DNA from: Brachionus koreanus
Taxonomy: Eukaryota; Rotifera; Eurotatoria; Ploima; Brachionidae
Direction: 5' to 3'
NCBI GenBank assembly: GCA_016987375.1
Contig: PJRA01000196.1
Span: forward strand, 1,860,470-1,875,946
Length of the DNA stretch: 15,477 bases
Shown piece after piece: positions 7,901-15,477 of the stretch (position 1 is the stretch's first letter; every line of letters begins with the position of its first letter). The notes below the pieces were generated by a model. The model was given only the letters and a program-made list of their open reading frames with translations. It had not been told where the DNA came from and did not search any database. A program made the position numbers and the translations under genes.

Positions 7901-10900
7901 AACTGTTAATGTATATGTAATGAATCAGGCGTAGAGATGATGCAATACTAAAAAACCAATTGCACTATCCAACAATCTGAGATTATATCTTCAGTATGAA
8001 TGAACAATCTCCATTTACCAAGTCCAATTTCTCGAAATTATTGATAATTTAAGCATTTAAAAAAAATTTAATTTTGCATCTAATTTAACTCTCAAAGCCG
8101 GTAGGGTTTATTTCGACCCTTTGTGTTAACTTTTCTATTTATCCTTTATTTCATGAAAAAAAGCAAATTTTGAAACAAAAATAAAAAAAGAAAATATACA
8201 GCATACTCTAAATGTGATCTAAAAATTTTTTTTTAATTATTTATTATTTTGAATGTTTTGTTATTTAAGCGTTTTTTTATCATGCCCAGCATTCAATTCT
8301 CCTTAGGAATGCCTTGTCTGATTTTAAGATACCATTTCATCATATCATATTAGATAAATATTCTTAAATTATTAATTAGAAAAATGAATGATCCATAAAA
8401 ATTTAAAATCTATCTTGAATATTTAATTTTTAATAAAAATATACAAGATAATCAATAGTTTTGTCAGTCAATTAAATCGATAATTATTCTTTATTGCTTC
8501 TAAAATAATATCTATTATTAATATCATCATCATTTGCAGTATCTTCAATTTTGGTCTATTTTTGAAGGAACTAGTCTTTTGCACTAAAGCAATGATTTAA
8601 GTTAAAAATAATTAATTGAAATTTTAAAATAAAATAAAAAATAAAATGTGCTTTTAGTCTGCAAATTTTTTACTTTCCTAATAGGTGCATCATCAAATAT
8701 CTAAAATTTTATCATCAAAAAAATAAAACAATTTAAATCTTAACAACATGAATATAATTTATTCAAAAAATTATTTTCATTTACATCAGCTAATAACTGT
8801 AAAGACGAGACTTTTTTTTAAAATAAAAATCTTTGACTATGTGTGATTGCTAGATTACTAGATTTGTTTATGATTCGATTTTAATTTTAATGAGAAATTT
8901 GACTAAAAATTTGATTTTTTTGATGATTAAAATATTTTAAACCTAAAATGGGGTAATTATAAATGTGGTTAATTTGGTTACGAAATTTTGTTTTTTAATT
9001 TTTCACCGTTCCAAGAATAATAGAAGAAAATAAAAGTCTGATCCAAGTAGAAAAGAGGTCGTAGAATAAGAATTTATTGGTTTGGAAGCTATAACTTTGA
9101 AAAATAAAATTTCTTAACCAAATTAACCACATTTATATTTAATCCATTTTACGTTACTCTAAAAAAAATAAGCATTTTTTTATAAATCTTTGGTTATATT
9201 TATTAGTCAATTTGTTTTTAAGAAAAAAAACCCACTTAATGAATTACATACTCAAATTAATTTACAAGGCAATCTTTTAAAATTAGGTTTTGAGTTAAAA
9301 AATAGTAATTTAAGGGTAAAAATAGTCGGACACTTTGACTTTCTTCTGTGGCGATGAATGAAATTCAAAGAAACAACAGGTGAAGTTGGTGTTGTTTTGA
9401 AATTTTGGAAAAAAAGAACCGACCAAGAACACGAAAGACTTCTTTACCTATTGGTCTGTTCATTAATATCAAATTTCACAAAAACCTCAAGTACACCTGT
9501 TGTTCCTTTGAACGGCTTTAGATAAAATCAAAGTATCTCATTTTTTTTTTTACTATTTATTTATTTAAATCAGTTATTGCCATCATTCTGGCCATGTAAA
9601 AAAATTAAATTTGTATAAAAAAATGAAATTTTTCGTGAGATTGAATTATTGTTTAGTTAACTAAATAATTTCAGATATCATGAATAAAATATTTGATTAA
9701 AAATTTATTCTTTATGATCTGCGAGAGAGCTTTAATTTAGAAAATACTTAAGAATCTTAAAATTTGATTAAAAATATCACTTTTTCAAAGATATTCTATT
9801 ATCGTTAGAAAACATTATTCTTGTTTAATTTGTGCTAAAAATTTTATACAATCTATTTGATTAATTTTGTATCAGACAAAGATTCTTAAATTTTTTCCAT
9901 TTTTTTTTAAACCATTTTTGATCAAAAATAAATTAAGCTAATTTGGAATTTTTTTTCTTTGCTCAGAATAAACAACTAAGCAAAAAAGCTGTTGAAGTAA
10001 AACCGAAAACATTTGAGGAAAAGTCGGCCGAATACAACAGAATCAAGAACAGAATATTTAACAATCTAAGCGACAATAGTGACACGGATAAAGCATCTAA
10101 TCAAACTGTACAAAGCCAAGAGACTGAAACAAAGCAGTATAGAATATTGAATCGAACTGGCAAGAGTGGGTCCGAAGCGGAAAATGGCGAGAATGGAGCG
10201 TCAGCCACTAATCAAAAAACAAATGGTCAAAAGAAAATTCAGCTCAAGCCAAAACAGACAGCGAACAGCGCAGCCAAAAAGCCCGTGCAGACCAAAAATT
10301 TCGCCACTCCGGCTCAAGTAGTTCAGCCAAATTATCGTCAAATGGTGCCTCAATTTGCCACCAATCAATTTGTTTACATGAATCAGAACGGCAACTATCA
10401 GCAGCAATTGAATAGAGTGATATTTACGAATATGCCTCATGCGGTCGCCAACGGTGCCTACCAGATGATGGCCAATCAAACATCGGGTCTTGTCATGTCC
10501 CGCGCACCTTTTCTCCAAATTCCTCAAGTTCAGACCAACTGTCACACCAATAGTCCATCTCGGCCCAGTCCTAATCAAAGGCCTAAATTGCAAACCCACA
10601 TGCCAGCCAAAGCCAGTGATAGAATAAAAAATATAAAATTTCAAGTGTACAACTTGAGTGCTGATTTAACCAGAGCCAAGTTGAACGAGCTGCTAGAGCC
10701 GTACATATTCAAAATGGAAATATTGGATAAAAAAACAAATGCAATTCAGAGTGTTGATGATGACAAGAGCAGTCTTTTGGACGAGGCATCCATCGATATT
10801 TTGATCGAGTTCGATAATTTTGACAAAATTGAAGAGGCCTTCAAGGATTTGAATCTAAATGGCGGTCCGCAATCGACAAGTCCGTTTCTTATCAAGCCGG

Positions 10901-10908
10901 TTTGTTGA
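4903..10908 (+). CDS. R3H and SUZ domain RNA-binding protein, R3HDM/ARPP21/encore type (three exons)
   Basis: Exons are 4903-5078, 5141-5495 and 9967-10908, totalling 490 codons. The introns are 62 bp (gtaatt...atccag, phase 2) and about 4.5 kb (gtaatt...gctcag, phase 0). Residues 40-110 form the R3H domain: RDRLFMLNIERDLVNFI, then EYHKFQAMNPYYRMLTHR with the Arg73-x3-His77 signature, then ICEYFGLGHNLDN. R3H domains bind single-stranded nucleic acid. Residues 162-208 form the SUZ region: KKQILKRD, then KPKTFEEKSAEYNRIKNRIF, split by the long intron. The 21 residues between the two halves make an unseen extra exon unnecessary. Residues 210-395 are Gln/Asn-rich and disordered. Residues 396-490 (KFQVYNL, KLNELLEPYIFKMEILD, DILIEFDNF) could fold as an RRM-like domain; that is inference. 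The ATG at 4903 follows an in-frame stop at 4888-4890. Relatives are cytoplasmic mRNA-binding regulators; vertebrate R3HDM1/2 are about twice as long, mainly in the disordered part. Confidence 0.88.
6419..6893. mobile_element. 475-bp MITE with TIRs and candidate 8-bp target duplication
   Basis: The ends 6419-6454 and 6858-6893 are inverted repeats, about 29 of 36 bases matching, both containing TTTGTCAACAA and TAAATTATCAAT. The flanks are AGAAATAT (6411-6418) and AGAAATAC (6894-6901), a likely 8-bp target duplication with one change. Inside, the left side repeats [A/G]TCAA[C/T] many times and the right side repeats its complement. No coding frame is present. An 8-bp duplication suggests the hAT type, but the termini do not show the usual hAT bases. 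Confidence 0.65.
7230..7543. mobile_element. 314-bp MITE with long TIRs and 9-bp target duplication
   Basis: The ends 7230-7280 and 7493-7543 are inverted repeats matching at about 48 of 51 bases; the core is ATGTGAAATTTCATAC. After a gap of about 30 bases on the right side, a second inverted block follows (7281-7309 with 7437-7464, around GCAGATGAAA). AATTTTAAA flanks the element exactly on both sides (7221-7229 and 7544-7552). Long termini with a 9-bp duplication fit a Mutator-like (MULE) non-autonomous element; the AT-rich duplication weakens this a little. The open frame at 7331-7516 lies in this repeat and is not a gene. Confidence 0.78.
8944..9151. mobile_element. 208-bp inverted-repeat element
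   Basis: The arms 8944-8989 and 9106-9151 match at about 42 of 46 bases and share ATAAATGTGGTTAATTTGG. Both arms start TAAAATGG, so the outer TA pair could be a target duplication. The centre (about 116 bases) has no coding frame. The sequence differs from the other three repeats of this intron. Confidence 0.65.
9332..9534. mobile_element. about 200-bp imperfect inverted-repeat element
   Basis: The arms begin ACTTTGA (9332) and end TCAAAGT (9534). The best-conserved part is TTCAAAG-AACAACAGGTG at 9364-9382 against its complement at 9494-9512. Indels separate the matched blocks, so this is an older foldback than its neighbours. It is less AT-rich than the intron around it. No target duplication is clear. 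Confidence 0.5.
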
Positions 10909-10981
10909 TTTCTCTATTCAAGTGAATAATGTGAAACATTAAAAAAAAAAAAATTATTTATTTTTATTTGAAAAGTTGAAA

Positions 10982-11045
10982 AATAAAAAAAAAGTCTTAA
11001 TTTTTCTGTCTTTATTGATTCAATTCATAAACCAGTTTTAATAAA
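10982..11045 (+). terminator. polyadenylation signals of the R3H gene
   Basis: AATAAA occurs at 10982-10987 and 11040-11045, about 75 and 130 bases after the TGA at 10906-10908. The first is the likelier site. Confidence 0.45.
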
Positions 11046-11770
11046 AAAAAAAAAAATGAATAAAAATATTTTCAAAATTTAAATTGCAAGCTAATCTAAT
11101 TAGTCCTTTATAAGGCTAAGTAAAAAATAATAAATTATTTTTTAATTCTGATTTTTTTTGTTGTCGAAAAATTAAAAATATTCATTTCAGCTAAAATTAA
11201 TGCCAGTTTTGAATAGGTGGGAATAGGTAAATAAAAAATTTTTTTTTAAAAAAATAAATTTTATGTATTCCGAGACCAATTTACTTGGCTAATTGTTAAT
11301 TAATCTCCTTTGAAAAGTCATTGTCCATGCTTCTCTCAATCAAAAGTCCGATAAAAAGATACAAAACTCTTTGAATTTTAAATTTATTTTTTTTTTTTGA
11401 ATGGCTTGTTAATTTTCAATAATTGCTGATTCTTAAAATACTAGGGTGAGTCAAAAAATTTTCCTTTTTTTTATGACCTTTTGTAATTATTGTTCTTCTC
11501 AGACTTGTATAAAATATTGTAGACAGATAAACAGCTTAGAGAATAAAATTCATATCGATACATTCGATTATAATACAAAAACGTCAATCTCTATGGTTGA
11601 CCATGTCTTCCAATGTGTAAACCGAGGTTTAGTTGACTCGATCAAATTTATTAATCAATGAGTTAGGATTGAAATGTCACAAAATTCAAACTATTTTTAC
11701 TTATTTAATATTTTAAATGACTTGTTAAAAGTAGATTTTTAATTTAATTTTATTTTATTTTATTTATTTT
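11046..11770. other. intergenic DNA, no gene supported
   Basis: AT-rich sequence. A frame open from 11446 to 11661 begins at a non-ATG codon that also forms a donor-like GTGAGT, and its peptide (VFQCVNRGLVDS near the end) matches nothing I know. It precedes a LINE-like tail and might be decayed element sequence. Confidence 0.35.
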
Positions 11771-11818
11771 TTTTGTATGCCTGTGAGGCTTAATTTAATA
11801 AATAATAATAATAATAAA
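11771..11818 (+). mobile_element. probable LINE 3' tail with (AAT)n
   Basis: A small hairpin GCCTGTGAGGC (11779-11789) is followed by TTTAATA and then five AAT units (11801-11815). This arrangement resembles the 3' ends of CR1/Jockey-type retroposons. No coding end is recognisable upstream, so only the tail is called. Confidence 0.4.
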
Positions 11819-11984
11819 AGTCAGTAAAAAAAGTGTTAACAAAAACATGAAATCATGACTTTGACTTGTTGGAAAAAATTAAAAAGTACAACTCACGACT
11901 TTCAGAAGACTTGTAATGACATTTTTAAAAAGTAAGAAAGGTCAATTCAGTATCATAAAATTTTTAAAACTTTTTGAAAAAATT

Positions 11985-12345
11985 CCTAACAAGTCTTGGT
12001 TTTTCTATATGTATAAAGTCTAGCATTAACTTGAAGAAATAAAACTTGCTTTCGGTTGACCAACATAGGTTAATTATACATTGGTTCTAATCTTTCAGAA
12101 TAAAGTTCTGCATTTAAAACAGGACCATCTTAAAATAGCTCGAAGTGCATAACCTCTTAGAAATTCTACCACACACACAATATCACCTTTTTTATCAAAG
12201 CATCCTCTTTTCACAACTGGCTGATATGAGTCTAATTATTGATTTCTAGATGATTTTTTGAAGCAGTTGCCCACAAAATTCAGTGTGTCGTTGAACATTG
12301 AATATTTTCAAATCAAGAGAAACAACTCGGCAACGTCTGTTAGCT
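11985..12345 (-). pseudogene. second mariner transposase fossil
   Basis: Read on the minus strand, the pieces follow mariner order: VVKRGCFDKKGDIVCV (near 12215), then in other frames HFELF, DGPVLNAELYSERLEPMY, LVNRKQVLFLQ, and NARLYTYRKTK (near 12000). Several stops and at least one frameshift break it. The catalytic Asp of the usual HDNARPH segment is replaced by Val (codon 12028-12030). Homology fades below 11985, so the third-Asp region is lost. The part above about 12250 is weak. A stretch shared with the first fossil (TTTCGGTTGA-CAA) suggests related subfamilies. Confidence 0.75.
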
Positions 12346-12860
12346 TTGTTAAGATATTAAAAAAAAAAAATATGCAAACTTTAAAAAAAAGCAAAATTTT
12401 ATGACTCTCAATAGTTTTGGCATTGTGAAATTCAACTCAAATTGAAAAAAAGATTTCTTCTTTTTTGATAGATTTAAATTAATTAGATTAAAAAATTTTA
12501 AAAAATTATTACAAAAAAAAAAATTATAAAAAATCTCTAATTATATATTTTATTTAAATTAATCAAATCAAAAATCCAAATTAATCTTATTGATATTAGG
12601 ATTTTTCTTTCTAAAAAAACTAGTTTCTTATCCTTGTAAAATGAAATTAGGCTTTGTTATTTAGTTTGAGTTTTAATTTTTAATAATACTAAACTATAGA
12701 AATCAAAAAACACAAGTTTATTAGGCCTAGGCAAACATTTGTTAAATAGTGAACCTATTTGTTTTAAAACTAAAAATAACCAACATTATTTTCAAATTTT
12801 CTTAATTTAAGTTATTCATAGTGAAATATACAGCTAAAAAAAAAGTTTTTCTTTTTATAA
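12346..12860. other. AT-rich intergenic DNA, nothing recognised
   Basis: There are poly-A and poly-T runs and no open frame with a recognisable motif. A TTTTGGCATTGTGAAATTCAA stretch near 12415 loosely resembles the termini of the 7230-7543 element family but has no partner arm. Confidence 0.4.
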
Positions 12861-13634
12861 ACTGATCACCAATTTTTGAAAATTCTCGATTTTAATGCAA
12901 ATTTTTTTTACAAGGCAAAAATATTTGAAAAGTTTTTATATACCATTAATTTTTTGTACTTTTTGAAAATTAACAAAAATAATTGATTTTTCTCTTGGAA
13001 TAAAATTGAAATCAAGAAAATTAACATCATATTCAAAAAGATGACTATGAAAAATTTTAGTATACAAAGGAGAAACGATATCATTTTTTTCTAATTGTGT
13101 AAATTTGGTTCTGATAATACCACATTGTTGTACAAACGAATTCTCTGCATTAAATGTGCATTTTGTTTTAATGAATTTTCAATTTTGTACATTTTAGAGG
13201 AAAATGTAGAGTTTTTGTAGAGTTTAGAATTCGTTTGTACAATAATGTGGTATTATCAGAACCAAATTTACACAATTAGAAAAAAATTGTATCGTTTCTT
13301 TTTTTTGTACTGTAATTTTTGTACTTAAATTTCACATTGTCTTAAATGTTTAGAAAAATCTGTATCAAATGCTATTTTAGAATTCTTAAATACGATGCTA
13401 ATTATTTTATGAACTTAATTTCTTTCCTGGACAAAAATTAAAATTTATTGGAAGCTTTTGAAATTATCAACAAATTAAATGGTGTTAAGTTGCAAAAATT
13501 CAATTTTTGCAAAAAGATTATTTTAAAAAAAATGCTGCAAATAAAAAAATTAACAGACATGTTAAAAATTGTAAAAATATTTTTAGTTTGCAGAAAAATA
13601 GGGTTTTGAAAATTGTCTAAAATTGGTGATCAGT
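12861..13634. mobile_element. 774-bp element with 16-bp perfect termini, containing a nested foldback
   Basis: ACTGATCACCAATTTT at 12861-12876 is exactly complementary to 13619-13634. Weaker inverted similarity continues inward for roughly 60 bases on both sides (AAAATATTT blocks). The interior has no coding frame but holds a second, stronger inverted repeat (13043-13341). No clear target duplication is visible. Confidence 0.6.
13043..13341. repeat. near-perfect 74-bp inverted repeat (foldback) inside the larger element
   Basis: The arms 13071-13144 and 13226-13299 match at about 71 of 74 bases, with an 81-bp loop, so the strand would form a long hairpin. The right outer flank ends AAATTTCACATTGTC (13327-13341), nearly identical to the terminus of the element at 7230-7543. 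The left outer flank (GACTATGAAAAATTTTAG, from 13043) is a worn version of it. This suggests a separate, related element that inserted into the 12861-13634 repeat. Confidence 0.75.
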
Positions 13635-13639
13635 AAAAT

Positions 13640-14155
13640 CGGTGATATTTTCATATATATCAGAAATAAATTCAACTATTAGTTGTTTAATAATTTACCA
13701 TTTTTTCTCAAAGTTAATTTTAATCAAATATTTAATTTTTAATTAAATTTAATTATGTTCATTAAAATGAAAAAAAATTAAAATTTAAATATTCTCTTTT
13801 TTTGCATATATTTAAGTCATTTTAGTTTAGAATTGTTTTTTATGTTTATAGTTAATTTTAAAATATTTAAGTAGAAAAAATCATGCTCTCAAAAATCAAA
13901 ATATTTTTTCCACAAACTAATAACTTATTACATACTAATTTTGTCTTCTATAGCTTTTTGAAAAAATTCAAAATAAAATAAAGATATATCCTAATTAATT
14001 TATGAGACAAATTTTGGACCAACCTGAACTTTTTTACGACACGAATTCAATAATTTAATAAACCTTTCAAATATATTACTTTCCATCTCGAAATTAAAAC
14101 TAAAAAAAAATTATTTGATTATGTAATTTTATAAAATTTAATTTTAAATTTTTTT
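13640..14155. other. intergenic region upstream of the heme-transporter gene
   Basis: Very AT-rich, with no recognisable gene, repeat pair or defined promoter element. Confidence 0.4.
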
Positions 14156-14170
14156 TTTTATTTGCTTTAG
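14156..14170 (+). promoter_or_regulatory. splice-acceptor-like site before the heme-transporter start codon
   Basis: A long T run ending tttgctttag places an AG (14169-14170) five bases before the ATG at 14176. It is a good acceptor for a spliced leader or for a 5' untranslated exon. Confidence 0.45.
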
Positions 14171-14175
14171 ATAAA

Positions 14176-14789
14176 ATGGACGATACTGAGAACCGATTCC
14201 TAAATCGTTCCGATTTTAATATTCAATACATTTTAAAAGAGAAAAAATATGCTAAAATTTTAAATGTGTTTGCGATCATTGGCTTCCTAGCAGGAGTTTC
14301 TGCTTCACTGGTTTTTTACATAAAGTATAACTTATTATTGACGCCTGTCATTGCATTATTGTCAAGTAAAAATAAAATTTTTAATGAGTATTTTTTTAAA
14401 AGTATAAAATTTATCAAAGGTATAATAGCTTTGATAGTTGTTTACATAAACATGCAATTTTTATGGGATGTGTGGCAAATATGGACCTATAAACTCAAGT
14501 ATTGGTGCATGCTCGGATTTGTGCTTCAAGCGGTCTTCGTAGCATCCTTTATTGGATTCATTAGTCTTGGAGTTTACAACCGACAGGGTATTTAAAATTT
14601 TTTGTAAAGAATTTTCTTAATTTTCAATTGTTTTCAGAACCGACAGTTCAAAGTTTTTATGTGTCAAGTGTTTGGACATTCATGTGTTGGAAGTGGTCAT
14701 TTGCTTTATTCTACAGAACTAGGAAATATAGATCCATGTTCACTCGTTATTCATTGATTGGCGTTGATAGCGAAGTTAATTCAGATTGA
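14176..14789 (+). CDS. HRG-1/SLC48A1-like heme transporter (two exons)
   Basis: Exons are 14176-14587 and 14638-14789, with a 50-bp phase-1 intron (gtattt...tttcag), giving 187 residues. Four membrane segments are seen: about 31-50, 82-100, 111-134 and 144-163. Exon 2 reads EPTVQSFYVSSVWTF, then KWSFALFYRTRKYRSMF, closely following the end of animal HRG-1 proteins (DPTSYYLSCVWSF, KWAFLL). R-T-R-K-Y (164-168) corresponds to the FARKY-type motif after the last helix. In the second helix, NMQFLWDVWQIW matches the MQDYWRTW region, but the heme-linked His of vertebrate HRG-1 is not present; Tyr90 is close to that position. These proteins move heme out of endolysosomes into the cytosol. YSLI (175-178) fits a Yxx-hydrophobic endolysosomal sorting signal, followed by an acidic end. 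The protein is longer than human HRG-1 (146 residues), mainly from a Lys/Phe-rich first loop and the N-terminus. The start has the good context ataaaATGG. Confidence 0.85.
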
Positions 14790-14958
14790 TCTTTTTCAAT
14801 TTTTAAATCTAAAATGAATATTTATTTGTATATTTTGACTCTAAGAACCAAATTTTACTTTAAAAACGCATTTTTCTTATTATATAATAAGGTTGTATAT
14901 TTTAGTAAAGCTAAAACGAAGTCCATTTTTTAGGTTATTGTTAAAATCATTTTTAAAA

Positions 14959-14985
14959 AATAAACTAGTGTATTTTAAGAATAAA
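14959..14985 (+). terminator. polyadenylation signals of the heme-transporter gene
   Basis: AATAAA occurs at 14959-14964 and 14980-14985, about 170-190 bases after the TGA at 14787-14789. No earlier hexamer is seen. Confidence 0.4.
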
Positions 14986-14989
14986 ATTT

Positions 14990-15456
14990 TAATATTTTTC
15001 AATTAAATAAAATTCAATTAATTCTTATTAGTGATACTAGTAGATCCCAAAGAAAAAAACAAATTTTAAGTTAATTAATTTGATATATTTTTGATTATTG
15101 AATGCTTAATAGTTCTTCGAAAAGTTACTAAAATACCGAAAAAATTGAATTTATTTAAACACGAATATATTTTTTTAGATAAAATATTTTTTAAGTGGAT
15201 TTTTTTATTAAAAAATAAAGTTAATGTTTGAGATTTAATTTTATACTGCAAAAAAAAAAAGATAACTAAAAAATAGCTTTGAACATAACATCAGAATGGT
15301 CAGAATAGAACTAATTTCTTCTTTTAAGCCCAGCGTTAGTAAAAAAAATGAGTAAGGTGAAAATTTTTGCGAATAAAAAAAGCTTATATTTTTTTTTATT
15401 ATTTTTAGGATGAAACTAACGGGTGATGCATAAGTAAATGGACAAAAGTTAAGTTA
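14990..15456. other. AT-rich region downstream of the heme-transporter gene
   Basis: No complete gene is visible. On the + strand a short frame MSKVKIFANKKSLYFFLL at 15350 ends at once at a TGA. An acceptor-like tttttattatttttag precedes another short ATG frame (from 15411) that stops after seven codons. Neither is supported. Confidence 0.35.
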
Positions 15457-15477
15457 ACTTACCATGAAAATGATCAG
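15457..15477 (-). other. possible exon end of a minus-strand gene at the window edge
   Basis: On the minus strand the sequence reads ...TTCATG followed by GTAAGTT, a full-consensus 5' splice site (GT at 15462-15461). If used, an exon enters from beyond the window and ends at 15463, possibly just after a start ATG. No coding content is available to test this. Confidence 0.2.

Larger units (their letters stand above)
5496..9966 (+). other. giant second intron of the R3H gene, filled with foldback repeats
   Basis: This intron separates the two halves of the SUZ region. No exon is recognisable inside it. It contains four inverted-repeat elements (6419-6893, 7230-7543, 8944-9151, 9332-9534), listed separately. 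The remaining stretches 5500-6410, 6900-7220, 7555-8940 and 9540-9966 are AT-rich with only small hairpins, for instance TTGATCT/AGATCAA at 5534-5550 and TATATCA/TGATATA at 7835-7855. At about 4.5 kb it is some 70-90 times longer than the other introns of the window, and repeat insertion explains at least part of that growth. Confidence 0.75.

Noticed and set aside
10201..10644. Minus-strand open frame of 147 codons
   Set aside because: Antisense of the R3H gene exon 3, where fewer stops arise from Gln/Asn-rich codons; no domain seen.
11446..11661. Open + frame of 71 codons
   Set aside because: Begins at GTG inside a donor-like GTGAGT, has no known motif, and precedes a LINE-like tail. It may be decayed element sequence rather than a gene.
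14638..14789. Alternative splicing of the heme-transporter intron from a donor at 14572, which also leaves exon 2 open
   Set aside because: That frame gives a peptide unlike HRG-1, whereas the chosen phase-1 join gives SFYVSSVW and RKYR, matching the family.
1..15477. CRISPR array, tRNA or rRNA genes, bacterial operon features
   Set aside because: No regularly spaced identical repeats, cloverleaf sequences or rRNA motifs were seen, and the spliced genes show the DNA is eukaryotic.

Overview
The window is AT-rich nuclear DNA from a small-genome invertebrate animal. The evidence is multi-exon genes with 50-62 bp introns, AATAAA polyadenylation signals, a clear animal-type R3H/SUZ protein, an HRG-1/SLC48A1 family heme transporter, and fossils of mariner and non-LTR (LINE) elements. 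Each gene has a polypyrimidine-AG acceptor-like site close to its start codon, so spliced-leader trans-splicing is possible. A rotifer or another small invertebrate would fit, but the sequence alone does not settle the phylum.

Three genes are supported, all on the + strand. (1) 109-804, two exons: a secreted, degenerate CAP/SCP-domain protein. (2) 4903-10908, three exons: an R3HDM/ARPP21/encore-type RNA-binding protein with an R3H domain, a SUZ motif, a Gln/Asn-rich linker and a possible RRM-like C-terminus. Its second intron is about 4.5 kb and splits the SUZ region. (3) 14176-14789, two exons: an HRG-1/SLC48A1-like four-pass heme transporter. They share no obvious pathway and are separated by repeat-rich DNA, so nothing suggests an operon.

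The rest is a graveyard of mobile DNA. At 1166-2600 a dead mariner transposase (minus strand) is split by a 1.1 kb element (1399-2504) with about 26-bp terminal inverted repeats and TA target duplications. That element carries an array of CATAWATGTAGA-like motifs and a degenerate reading frame with a striking RFEAKHSYFK motif. A 5'-truncated, internally deleted LINE reverse transcriptase lies at 3065-3845. The long R3H intron holds at least four separate inverted-repeat (MITE or foldback) elements. Two of them have candidate 8- and 9-bp target duplications (6419-6893 and 7230-7543). The 11-14 kb interval holds a probable LINE 3' tail, a second mariner fossil, and a composite in which a 74-bp near-perfect inverted repeat sits inside a larger element with 16-bp perfect termini.

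I see no convincing new molecular system. The best leads are the nested 1.1 kb element with its unexplained coding remnant, and the several distinct foldback families packed into one intron. All splice sites and gene structures are inferred by eye from reading frame, GT-AG signals and domain continuity.
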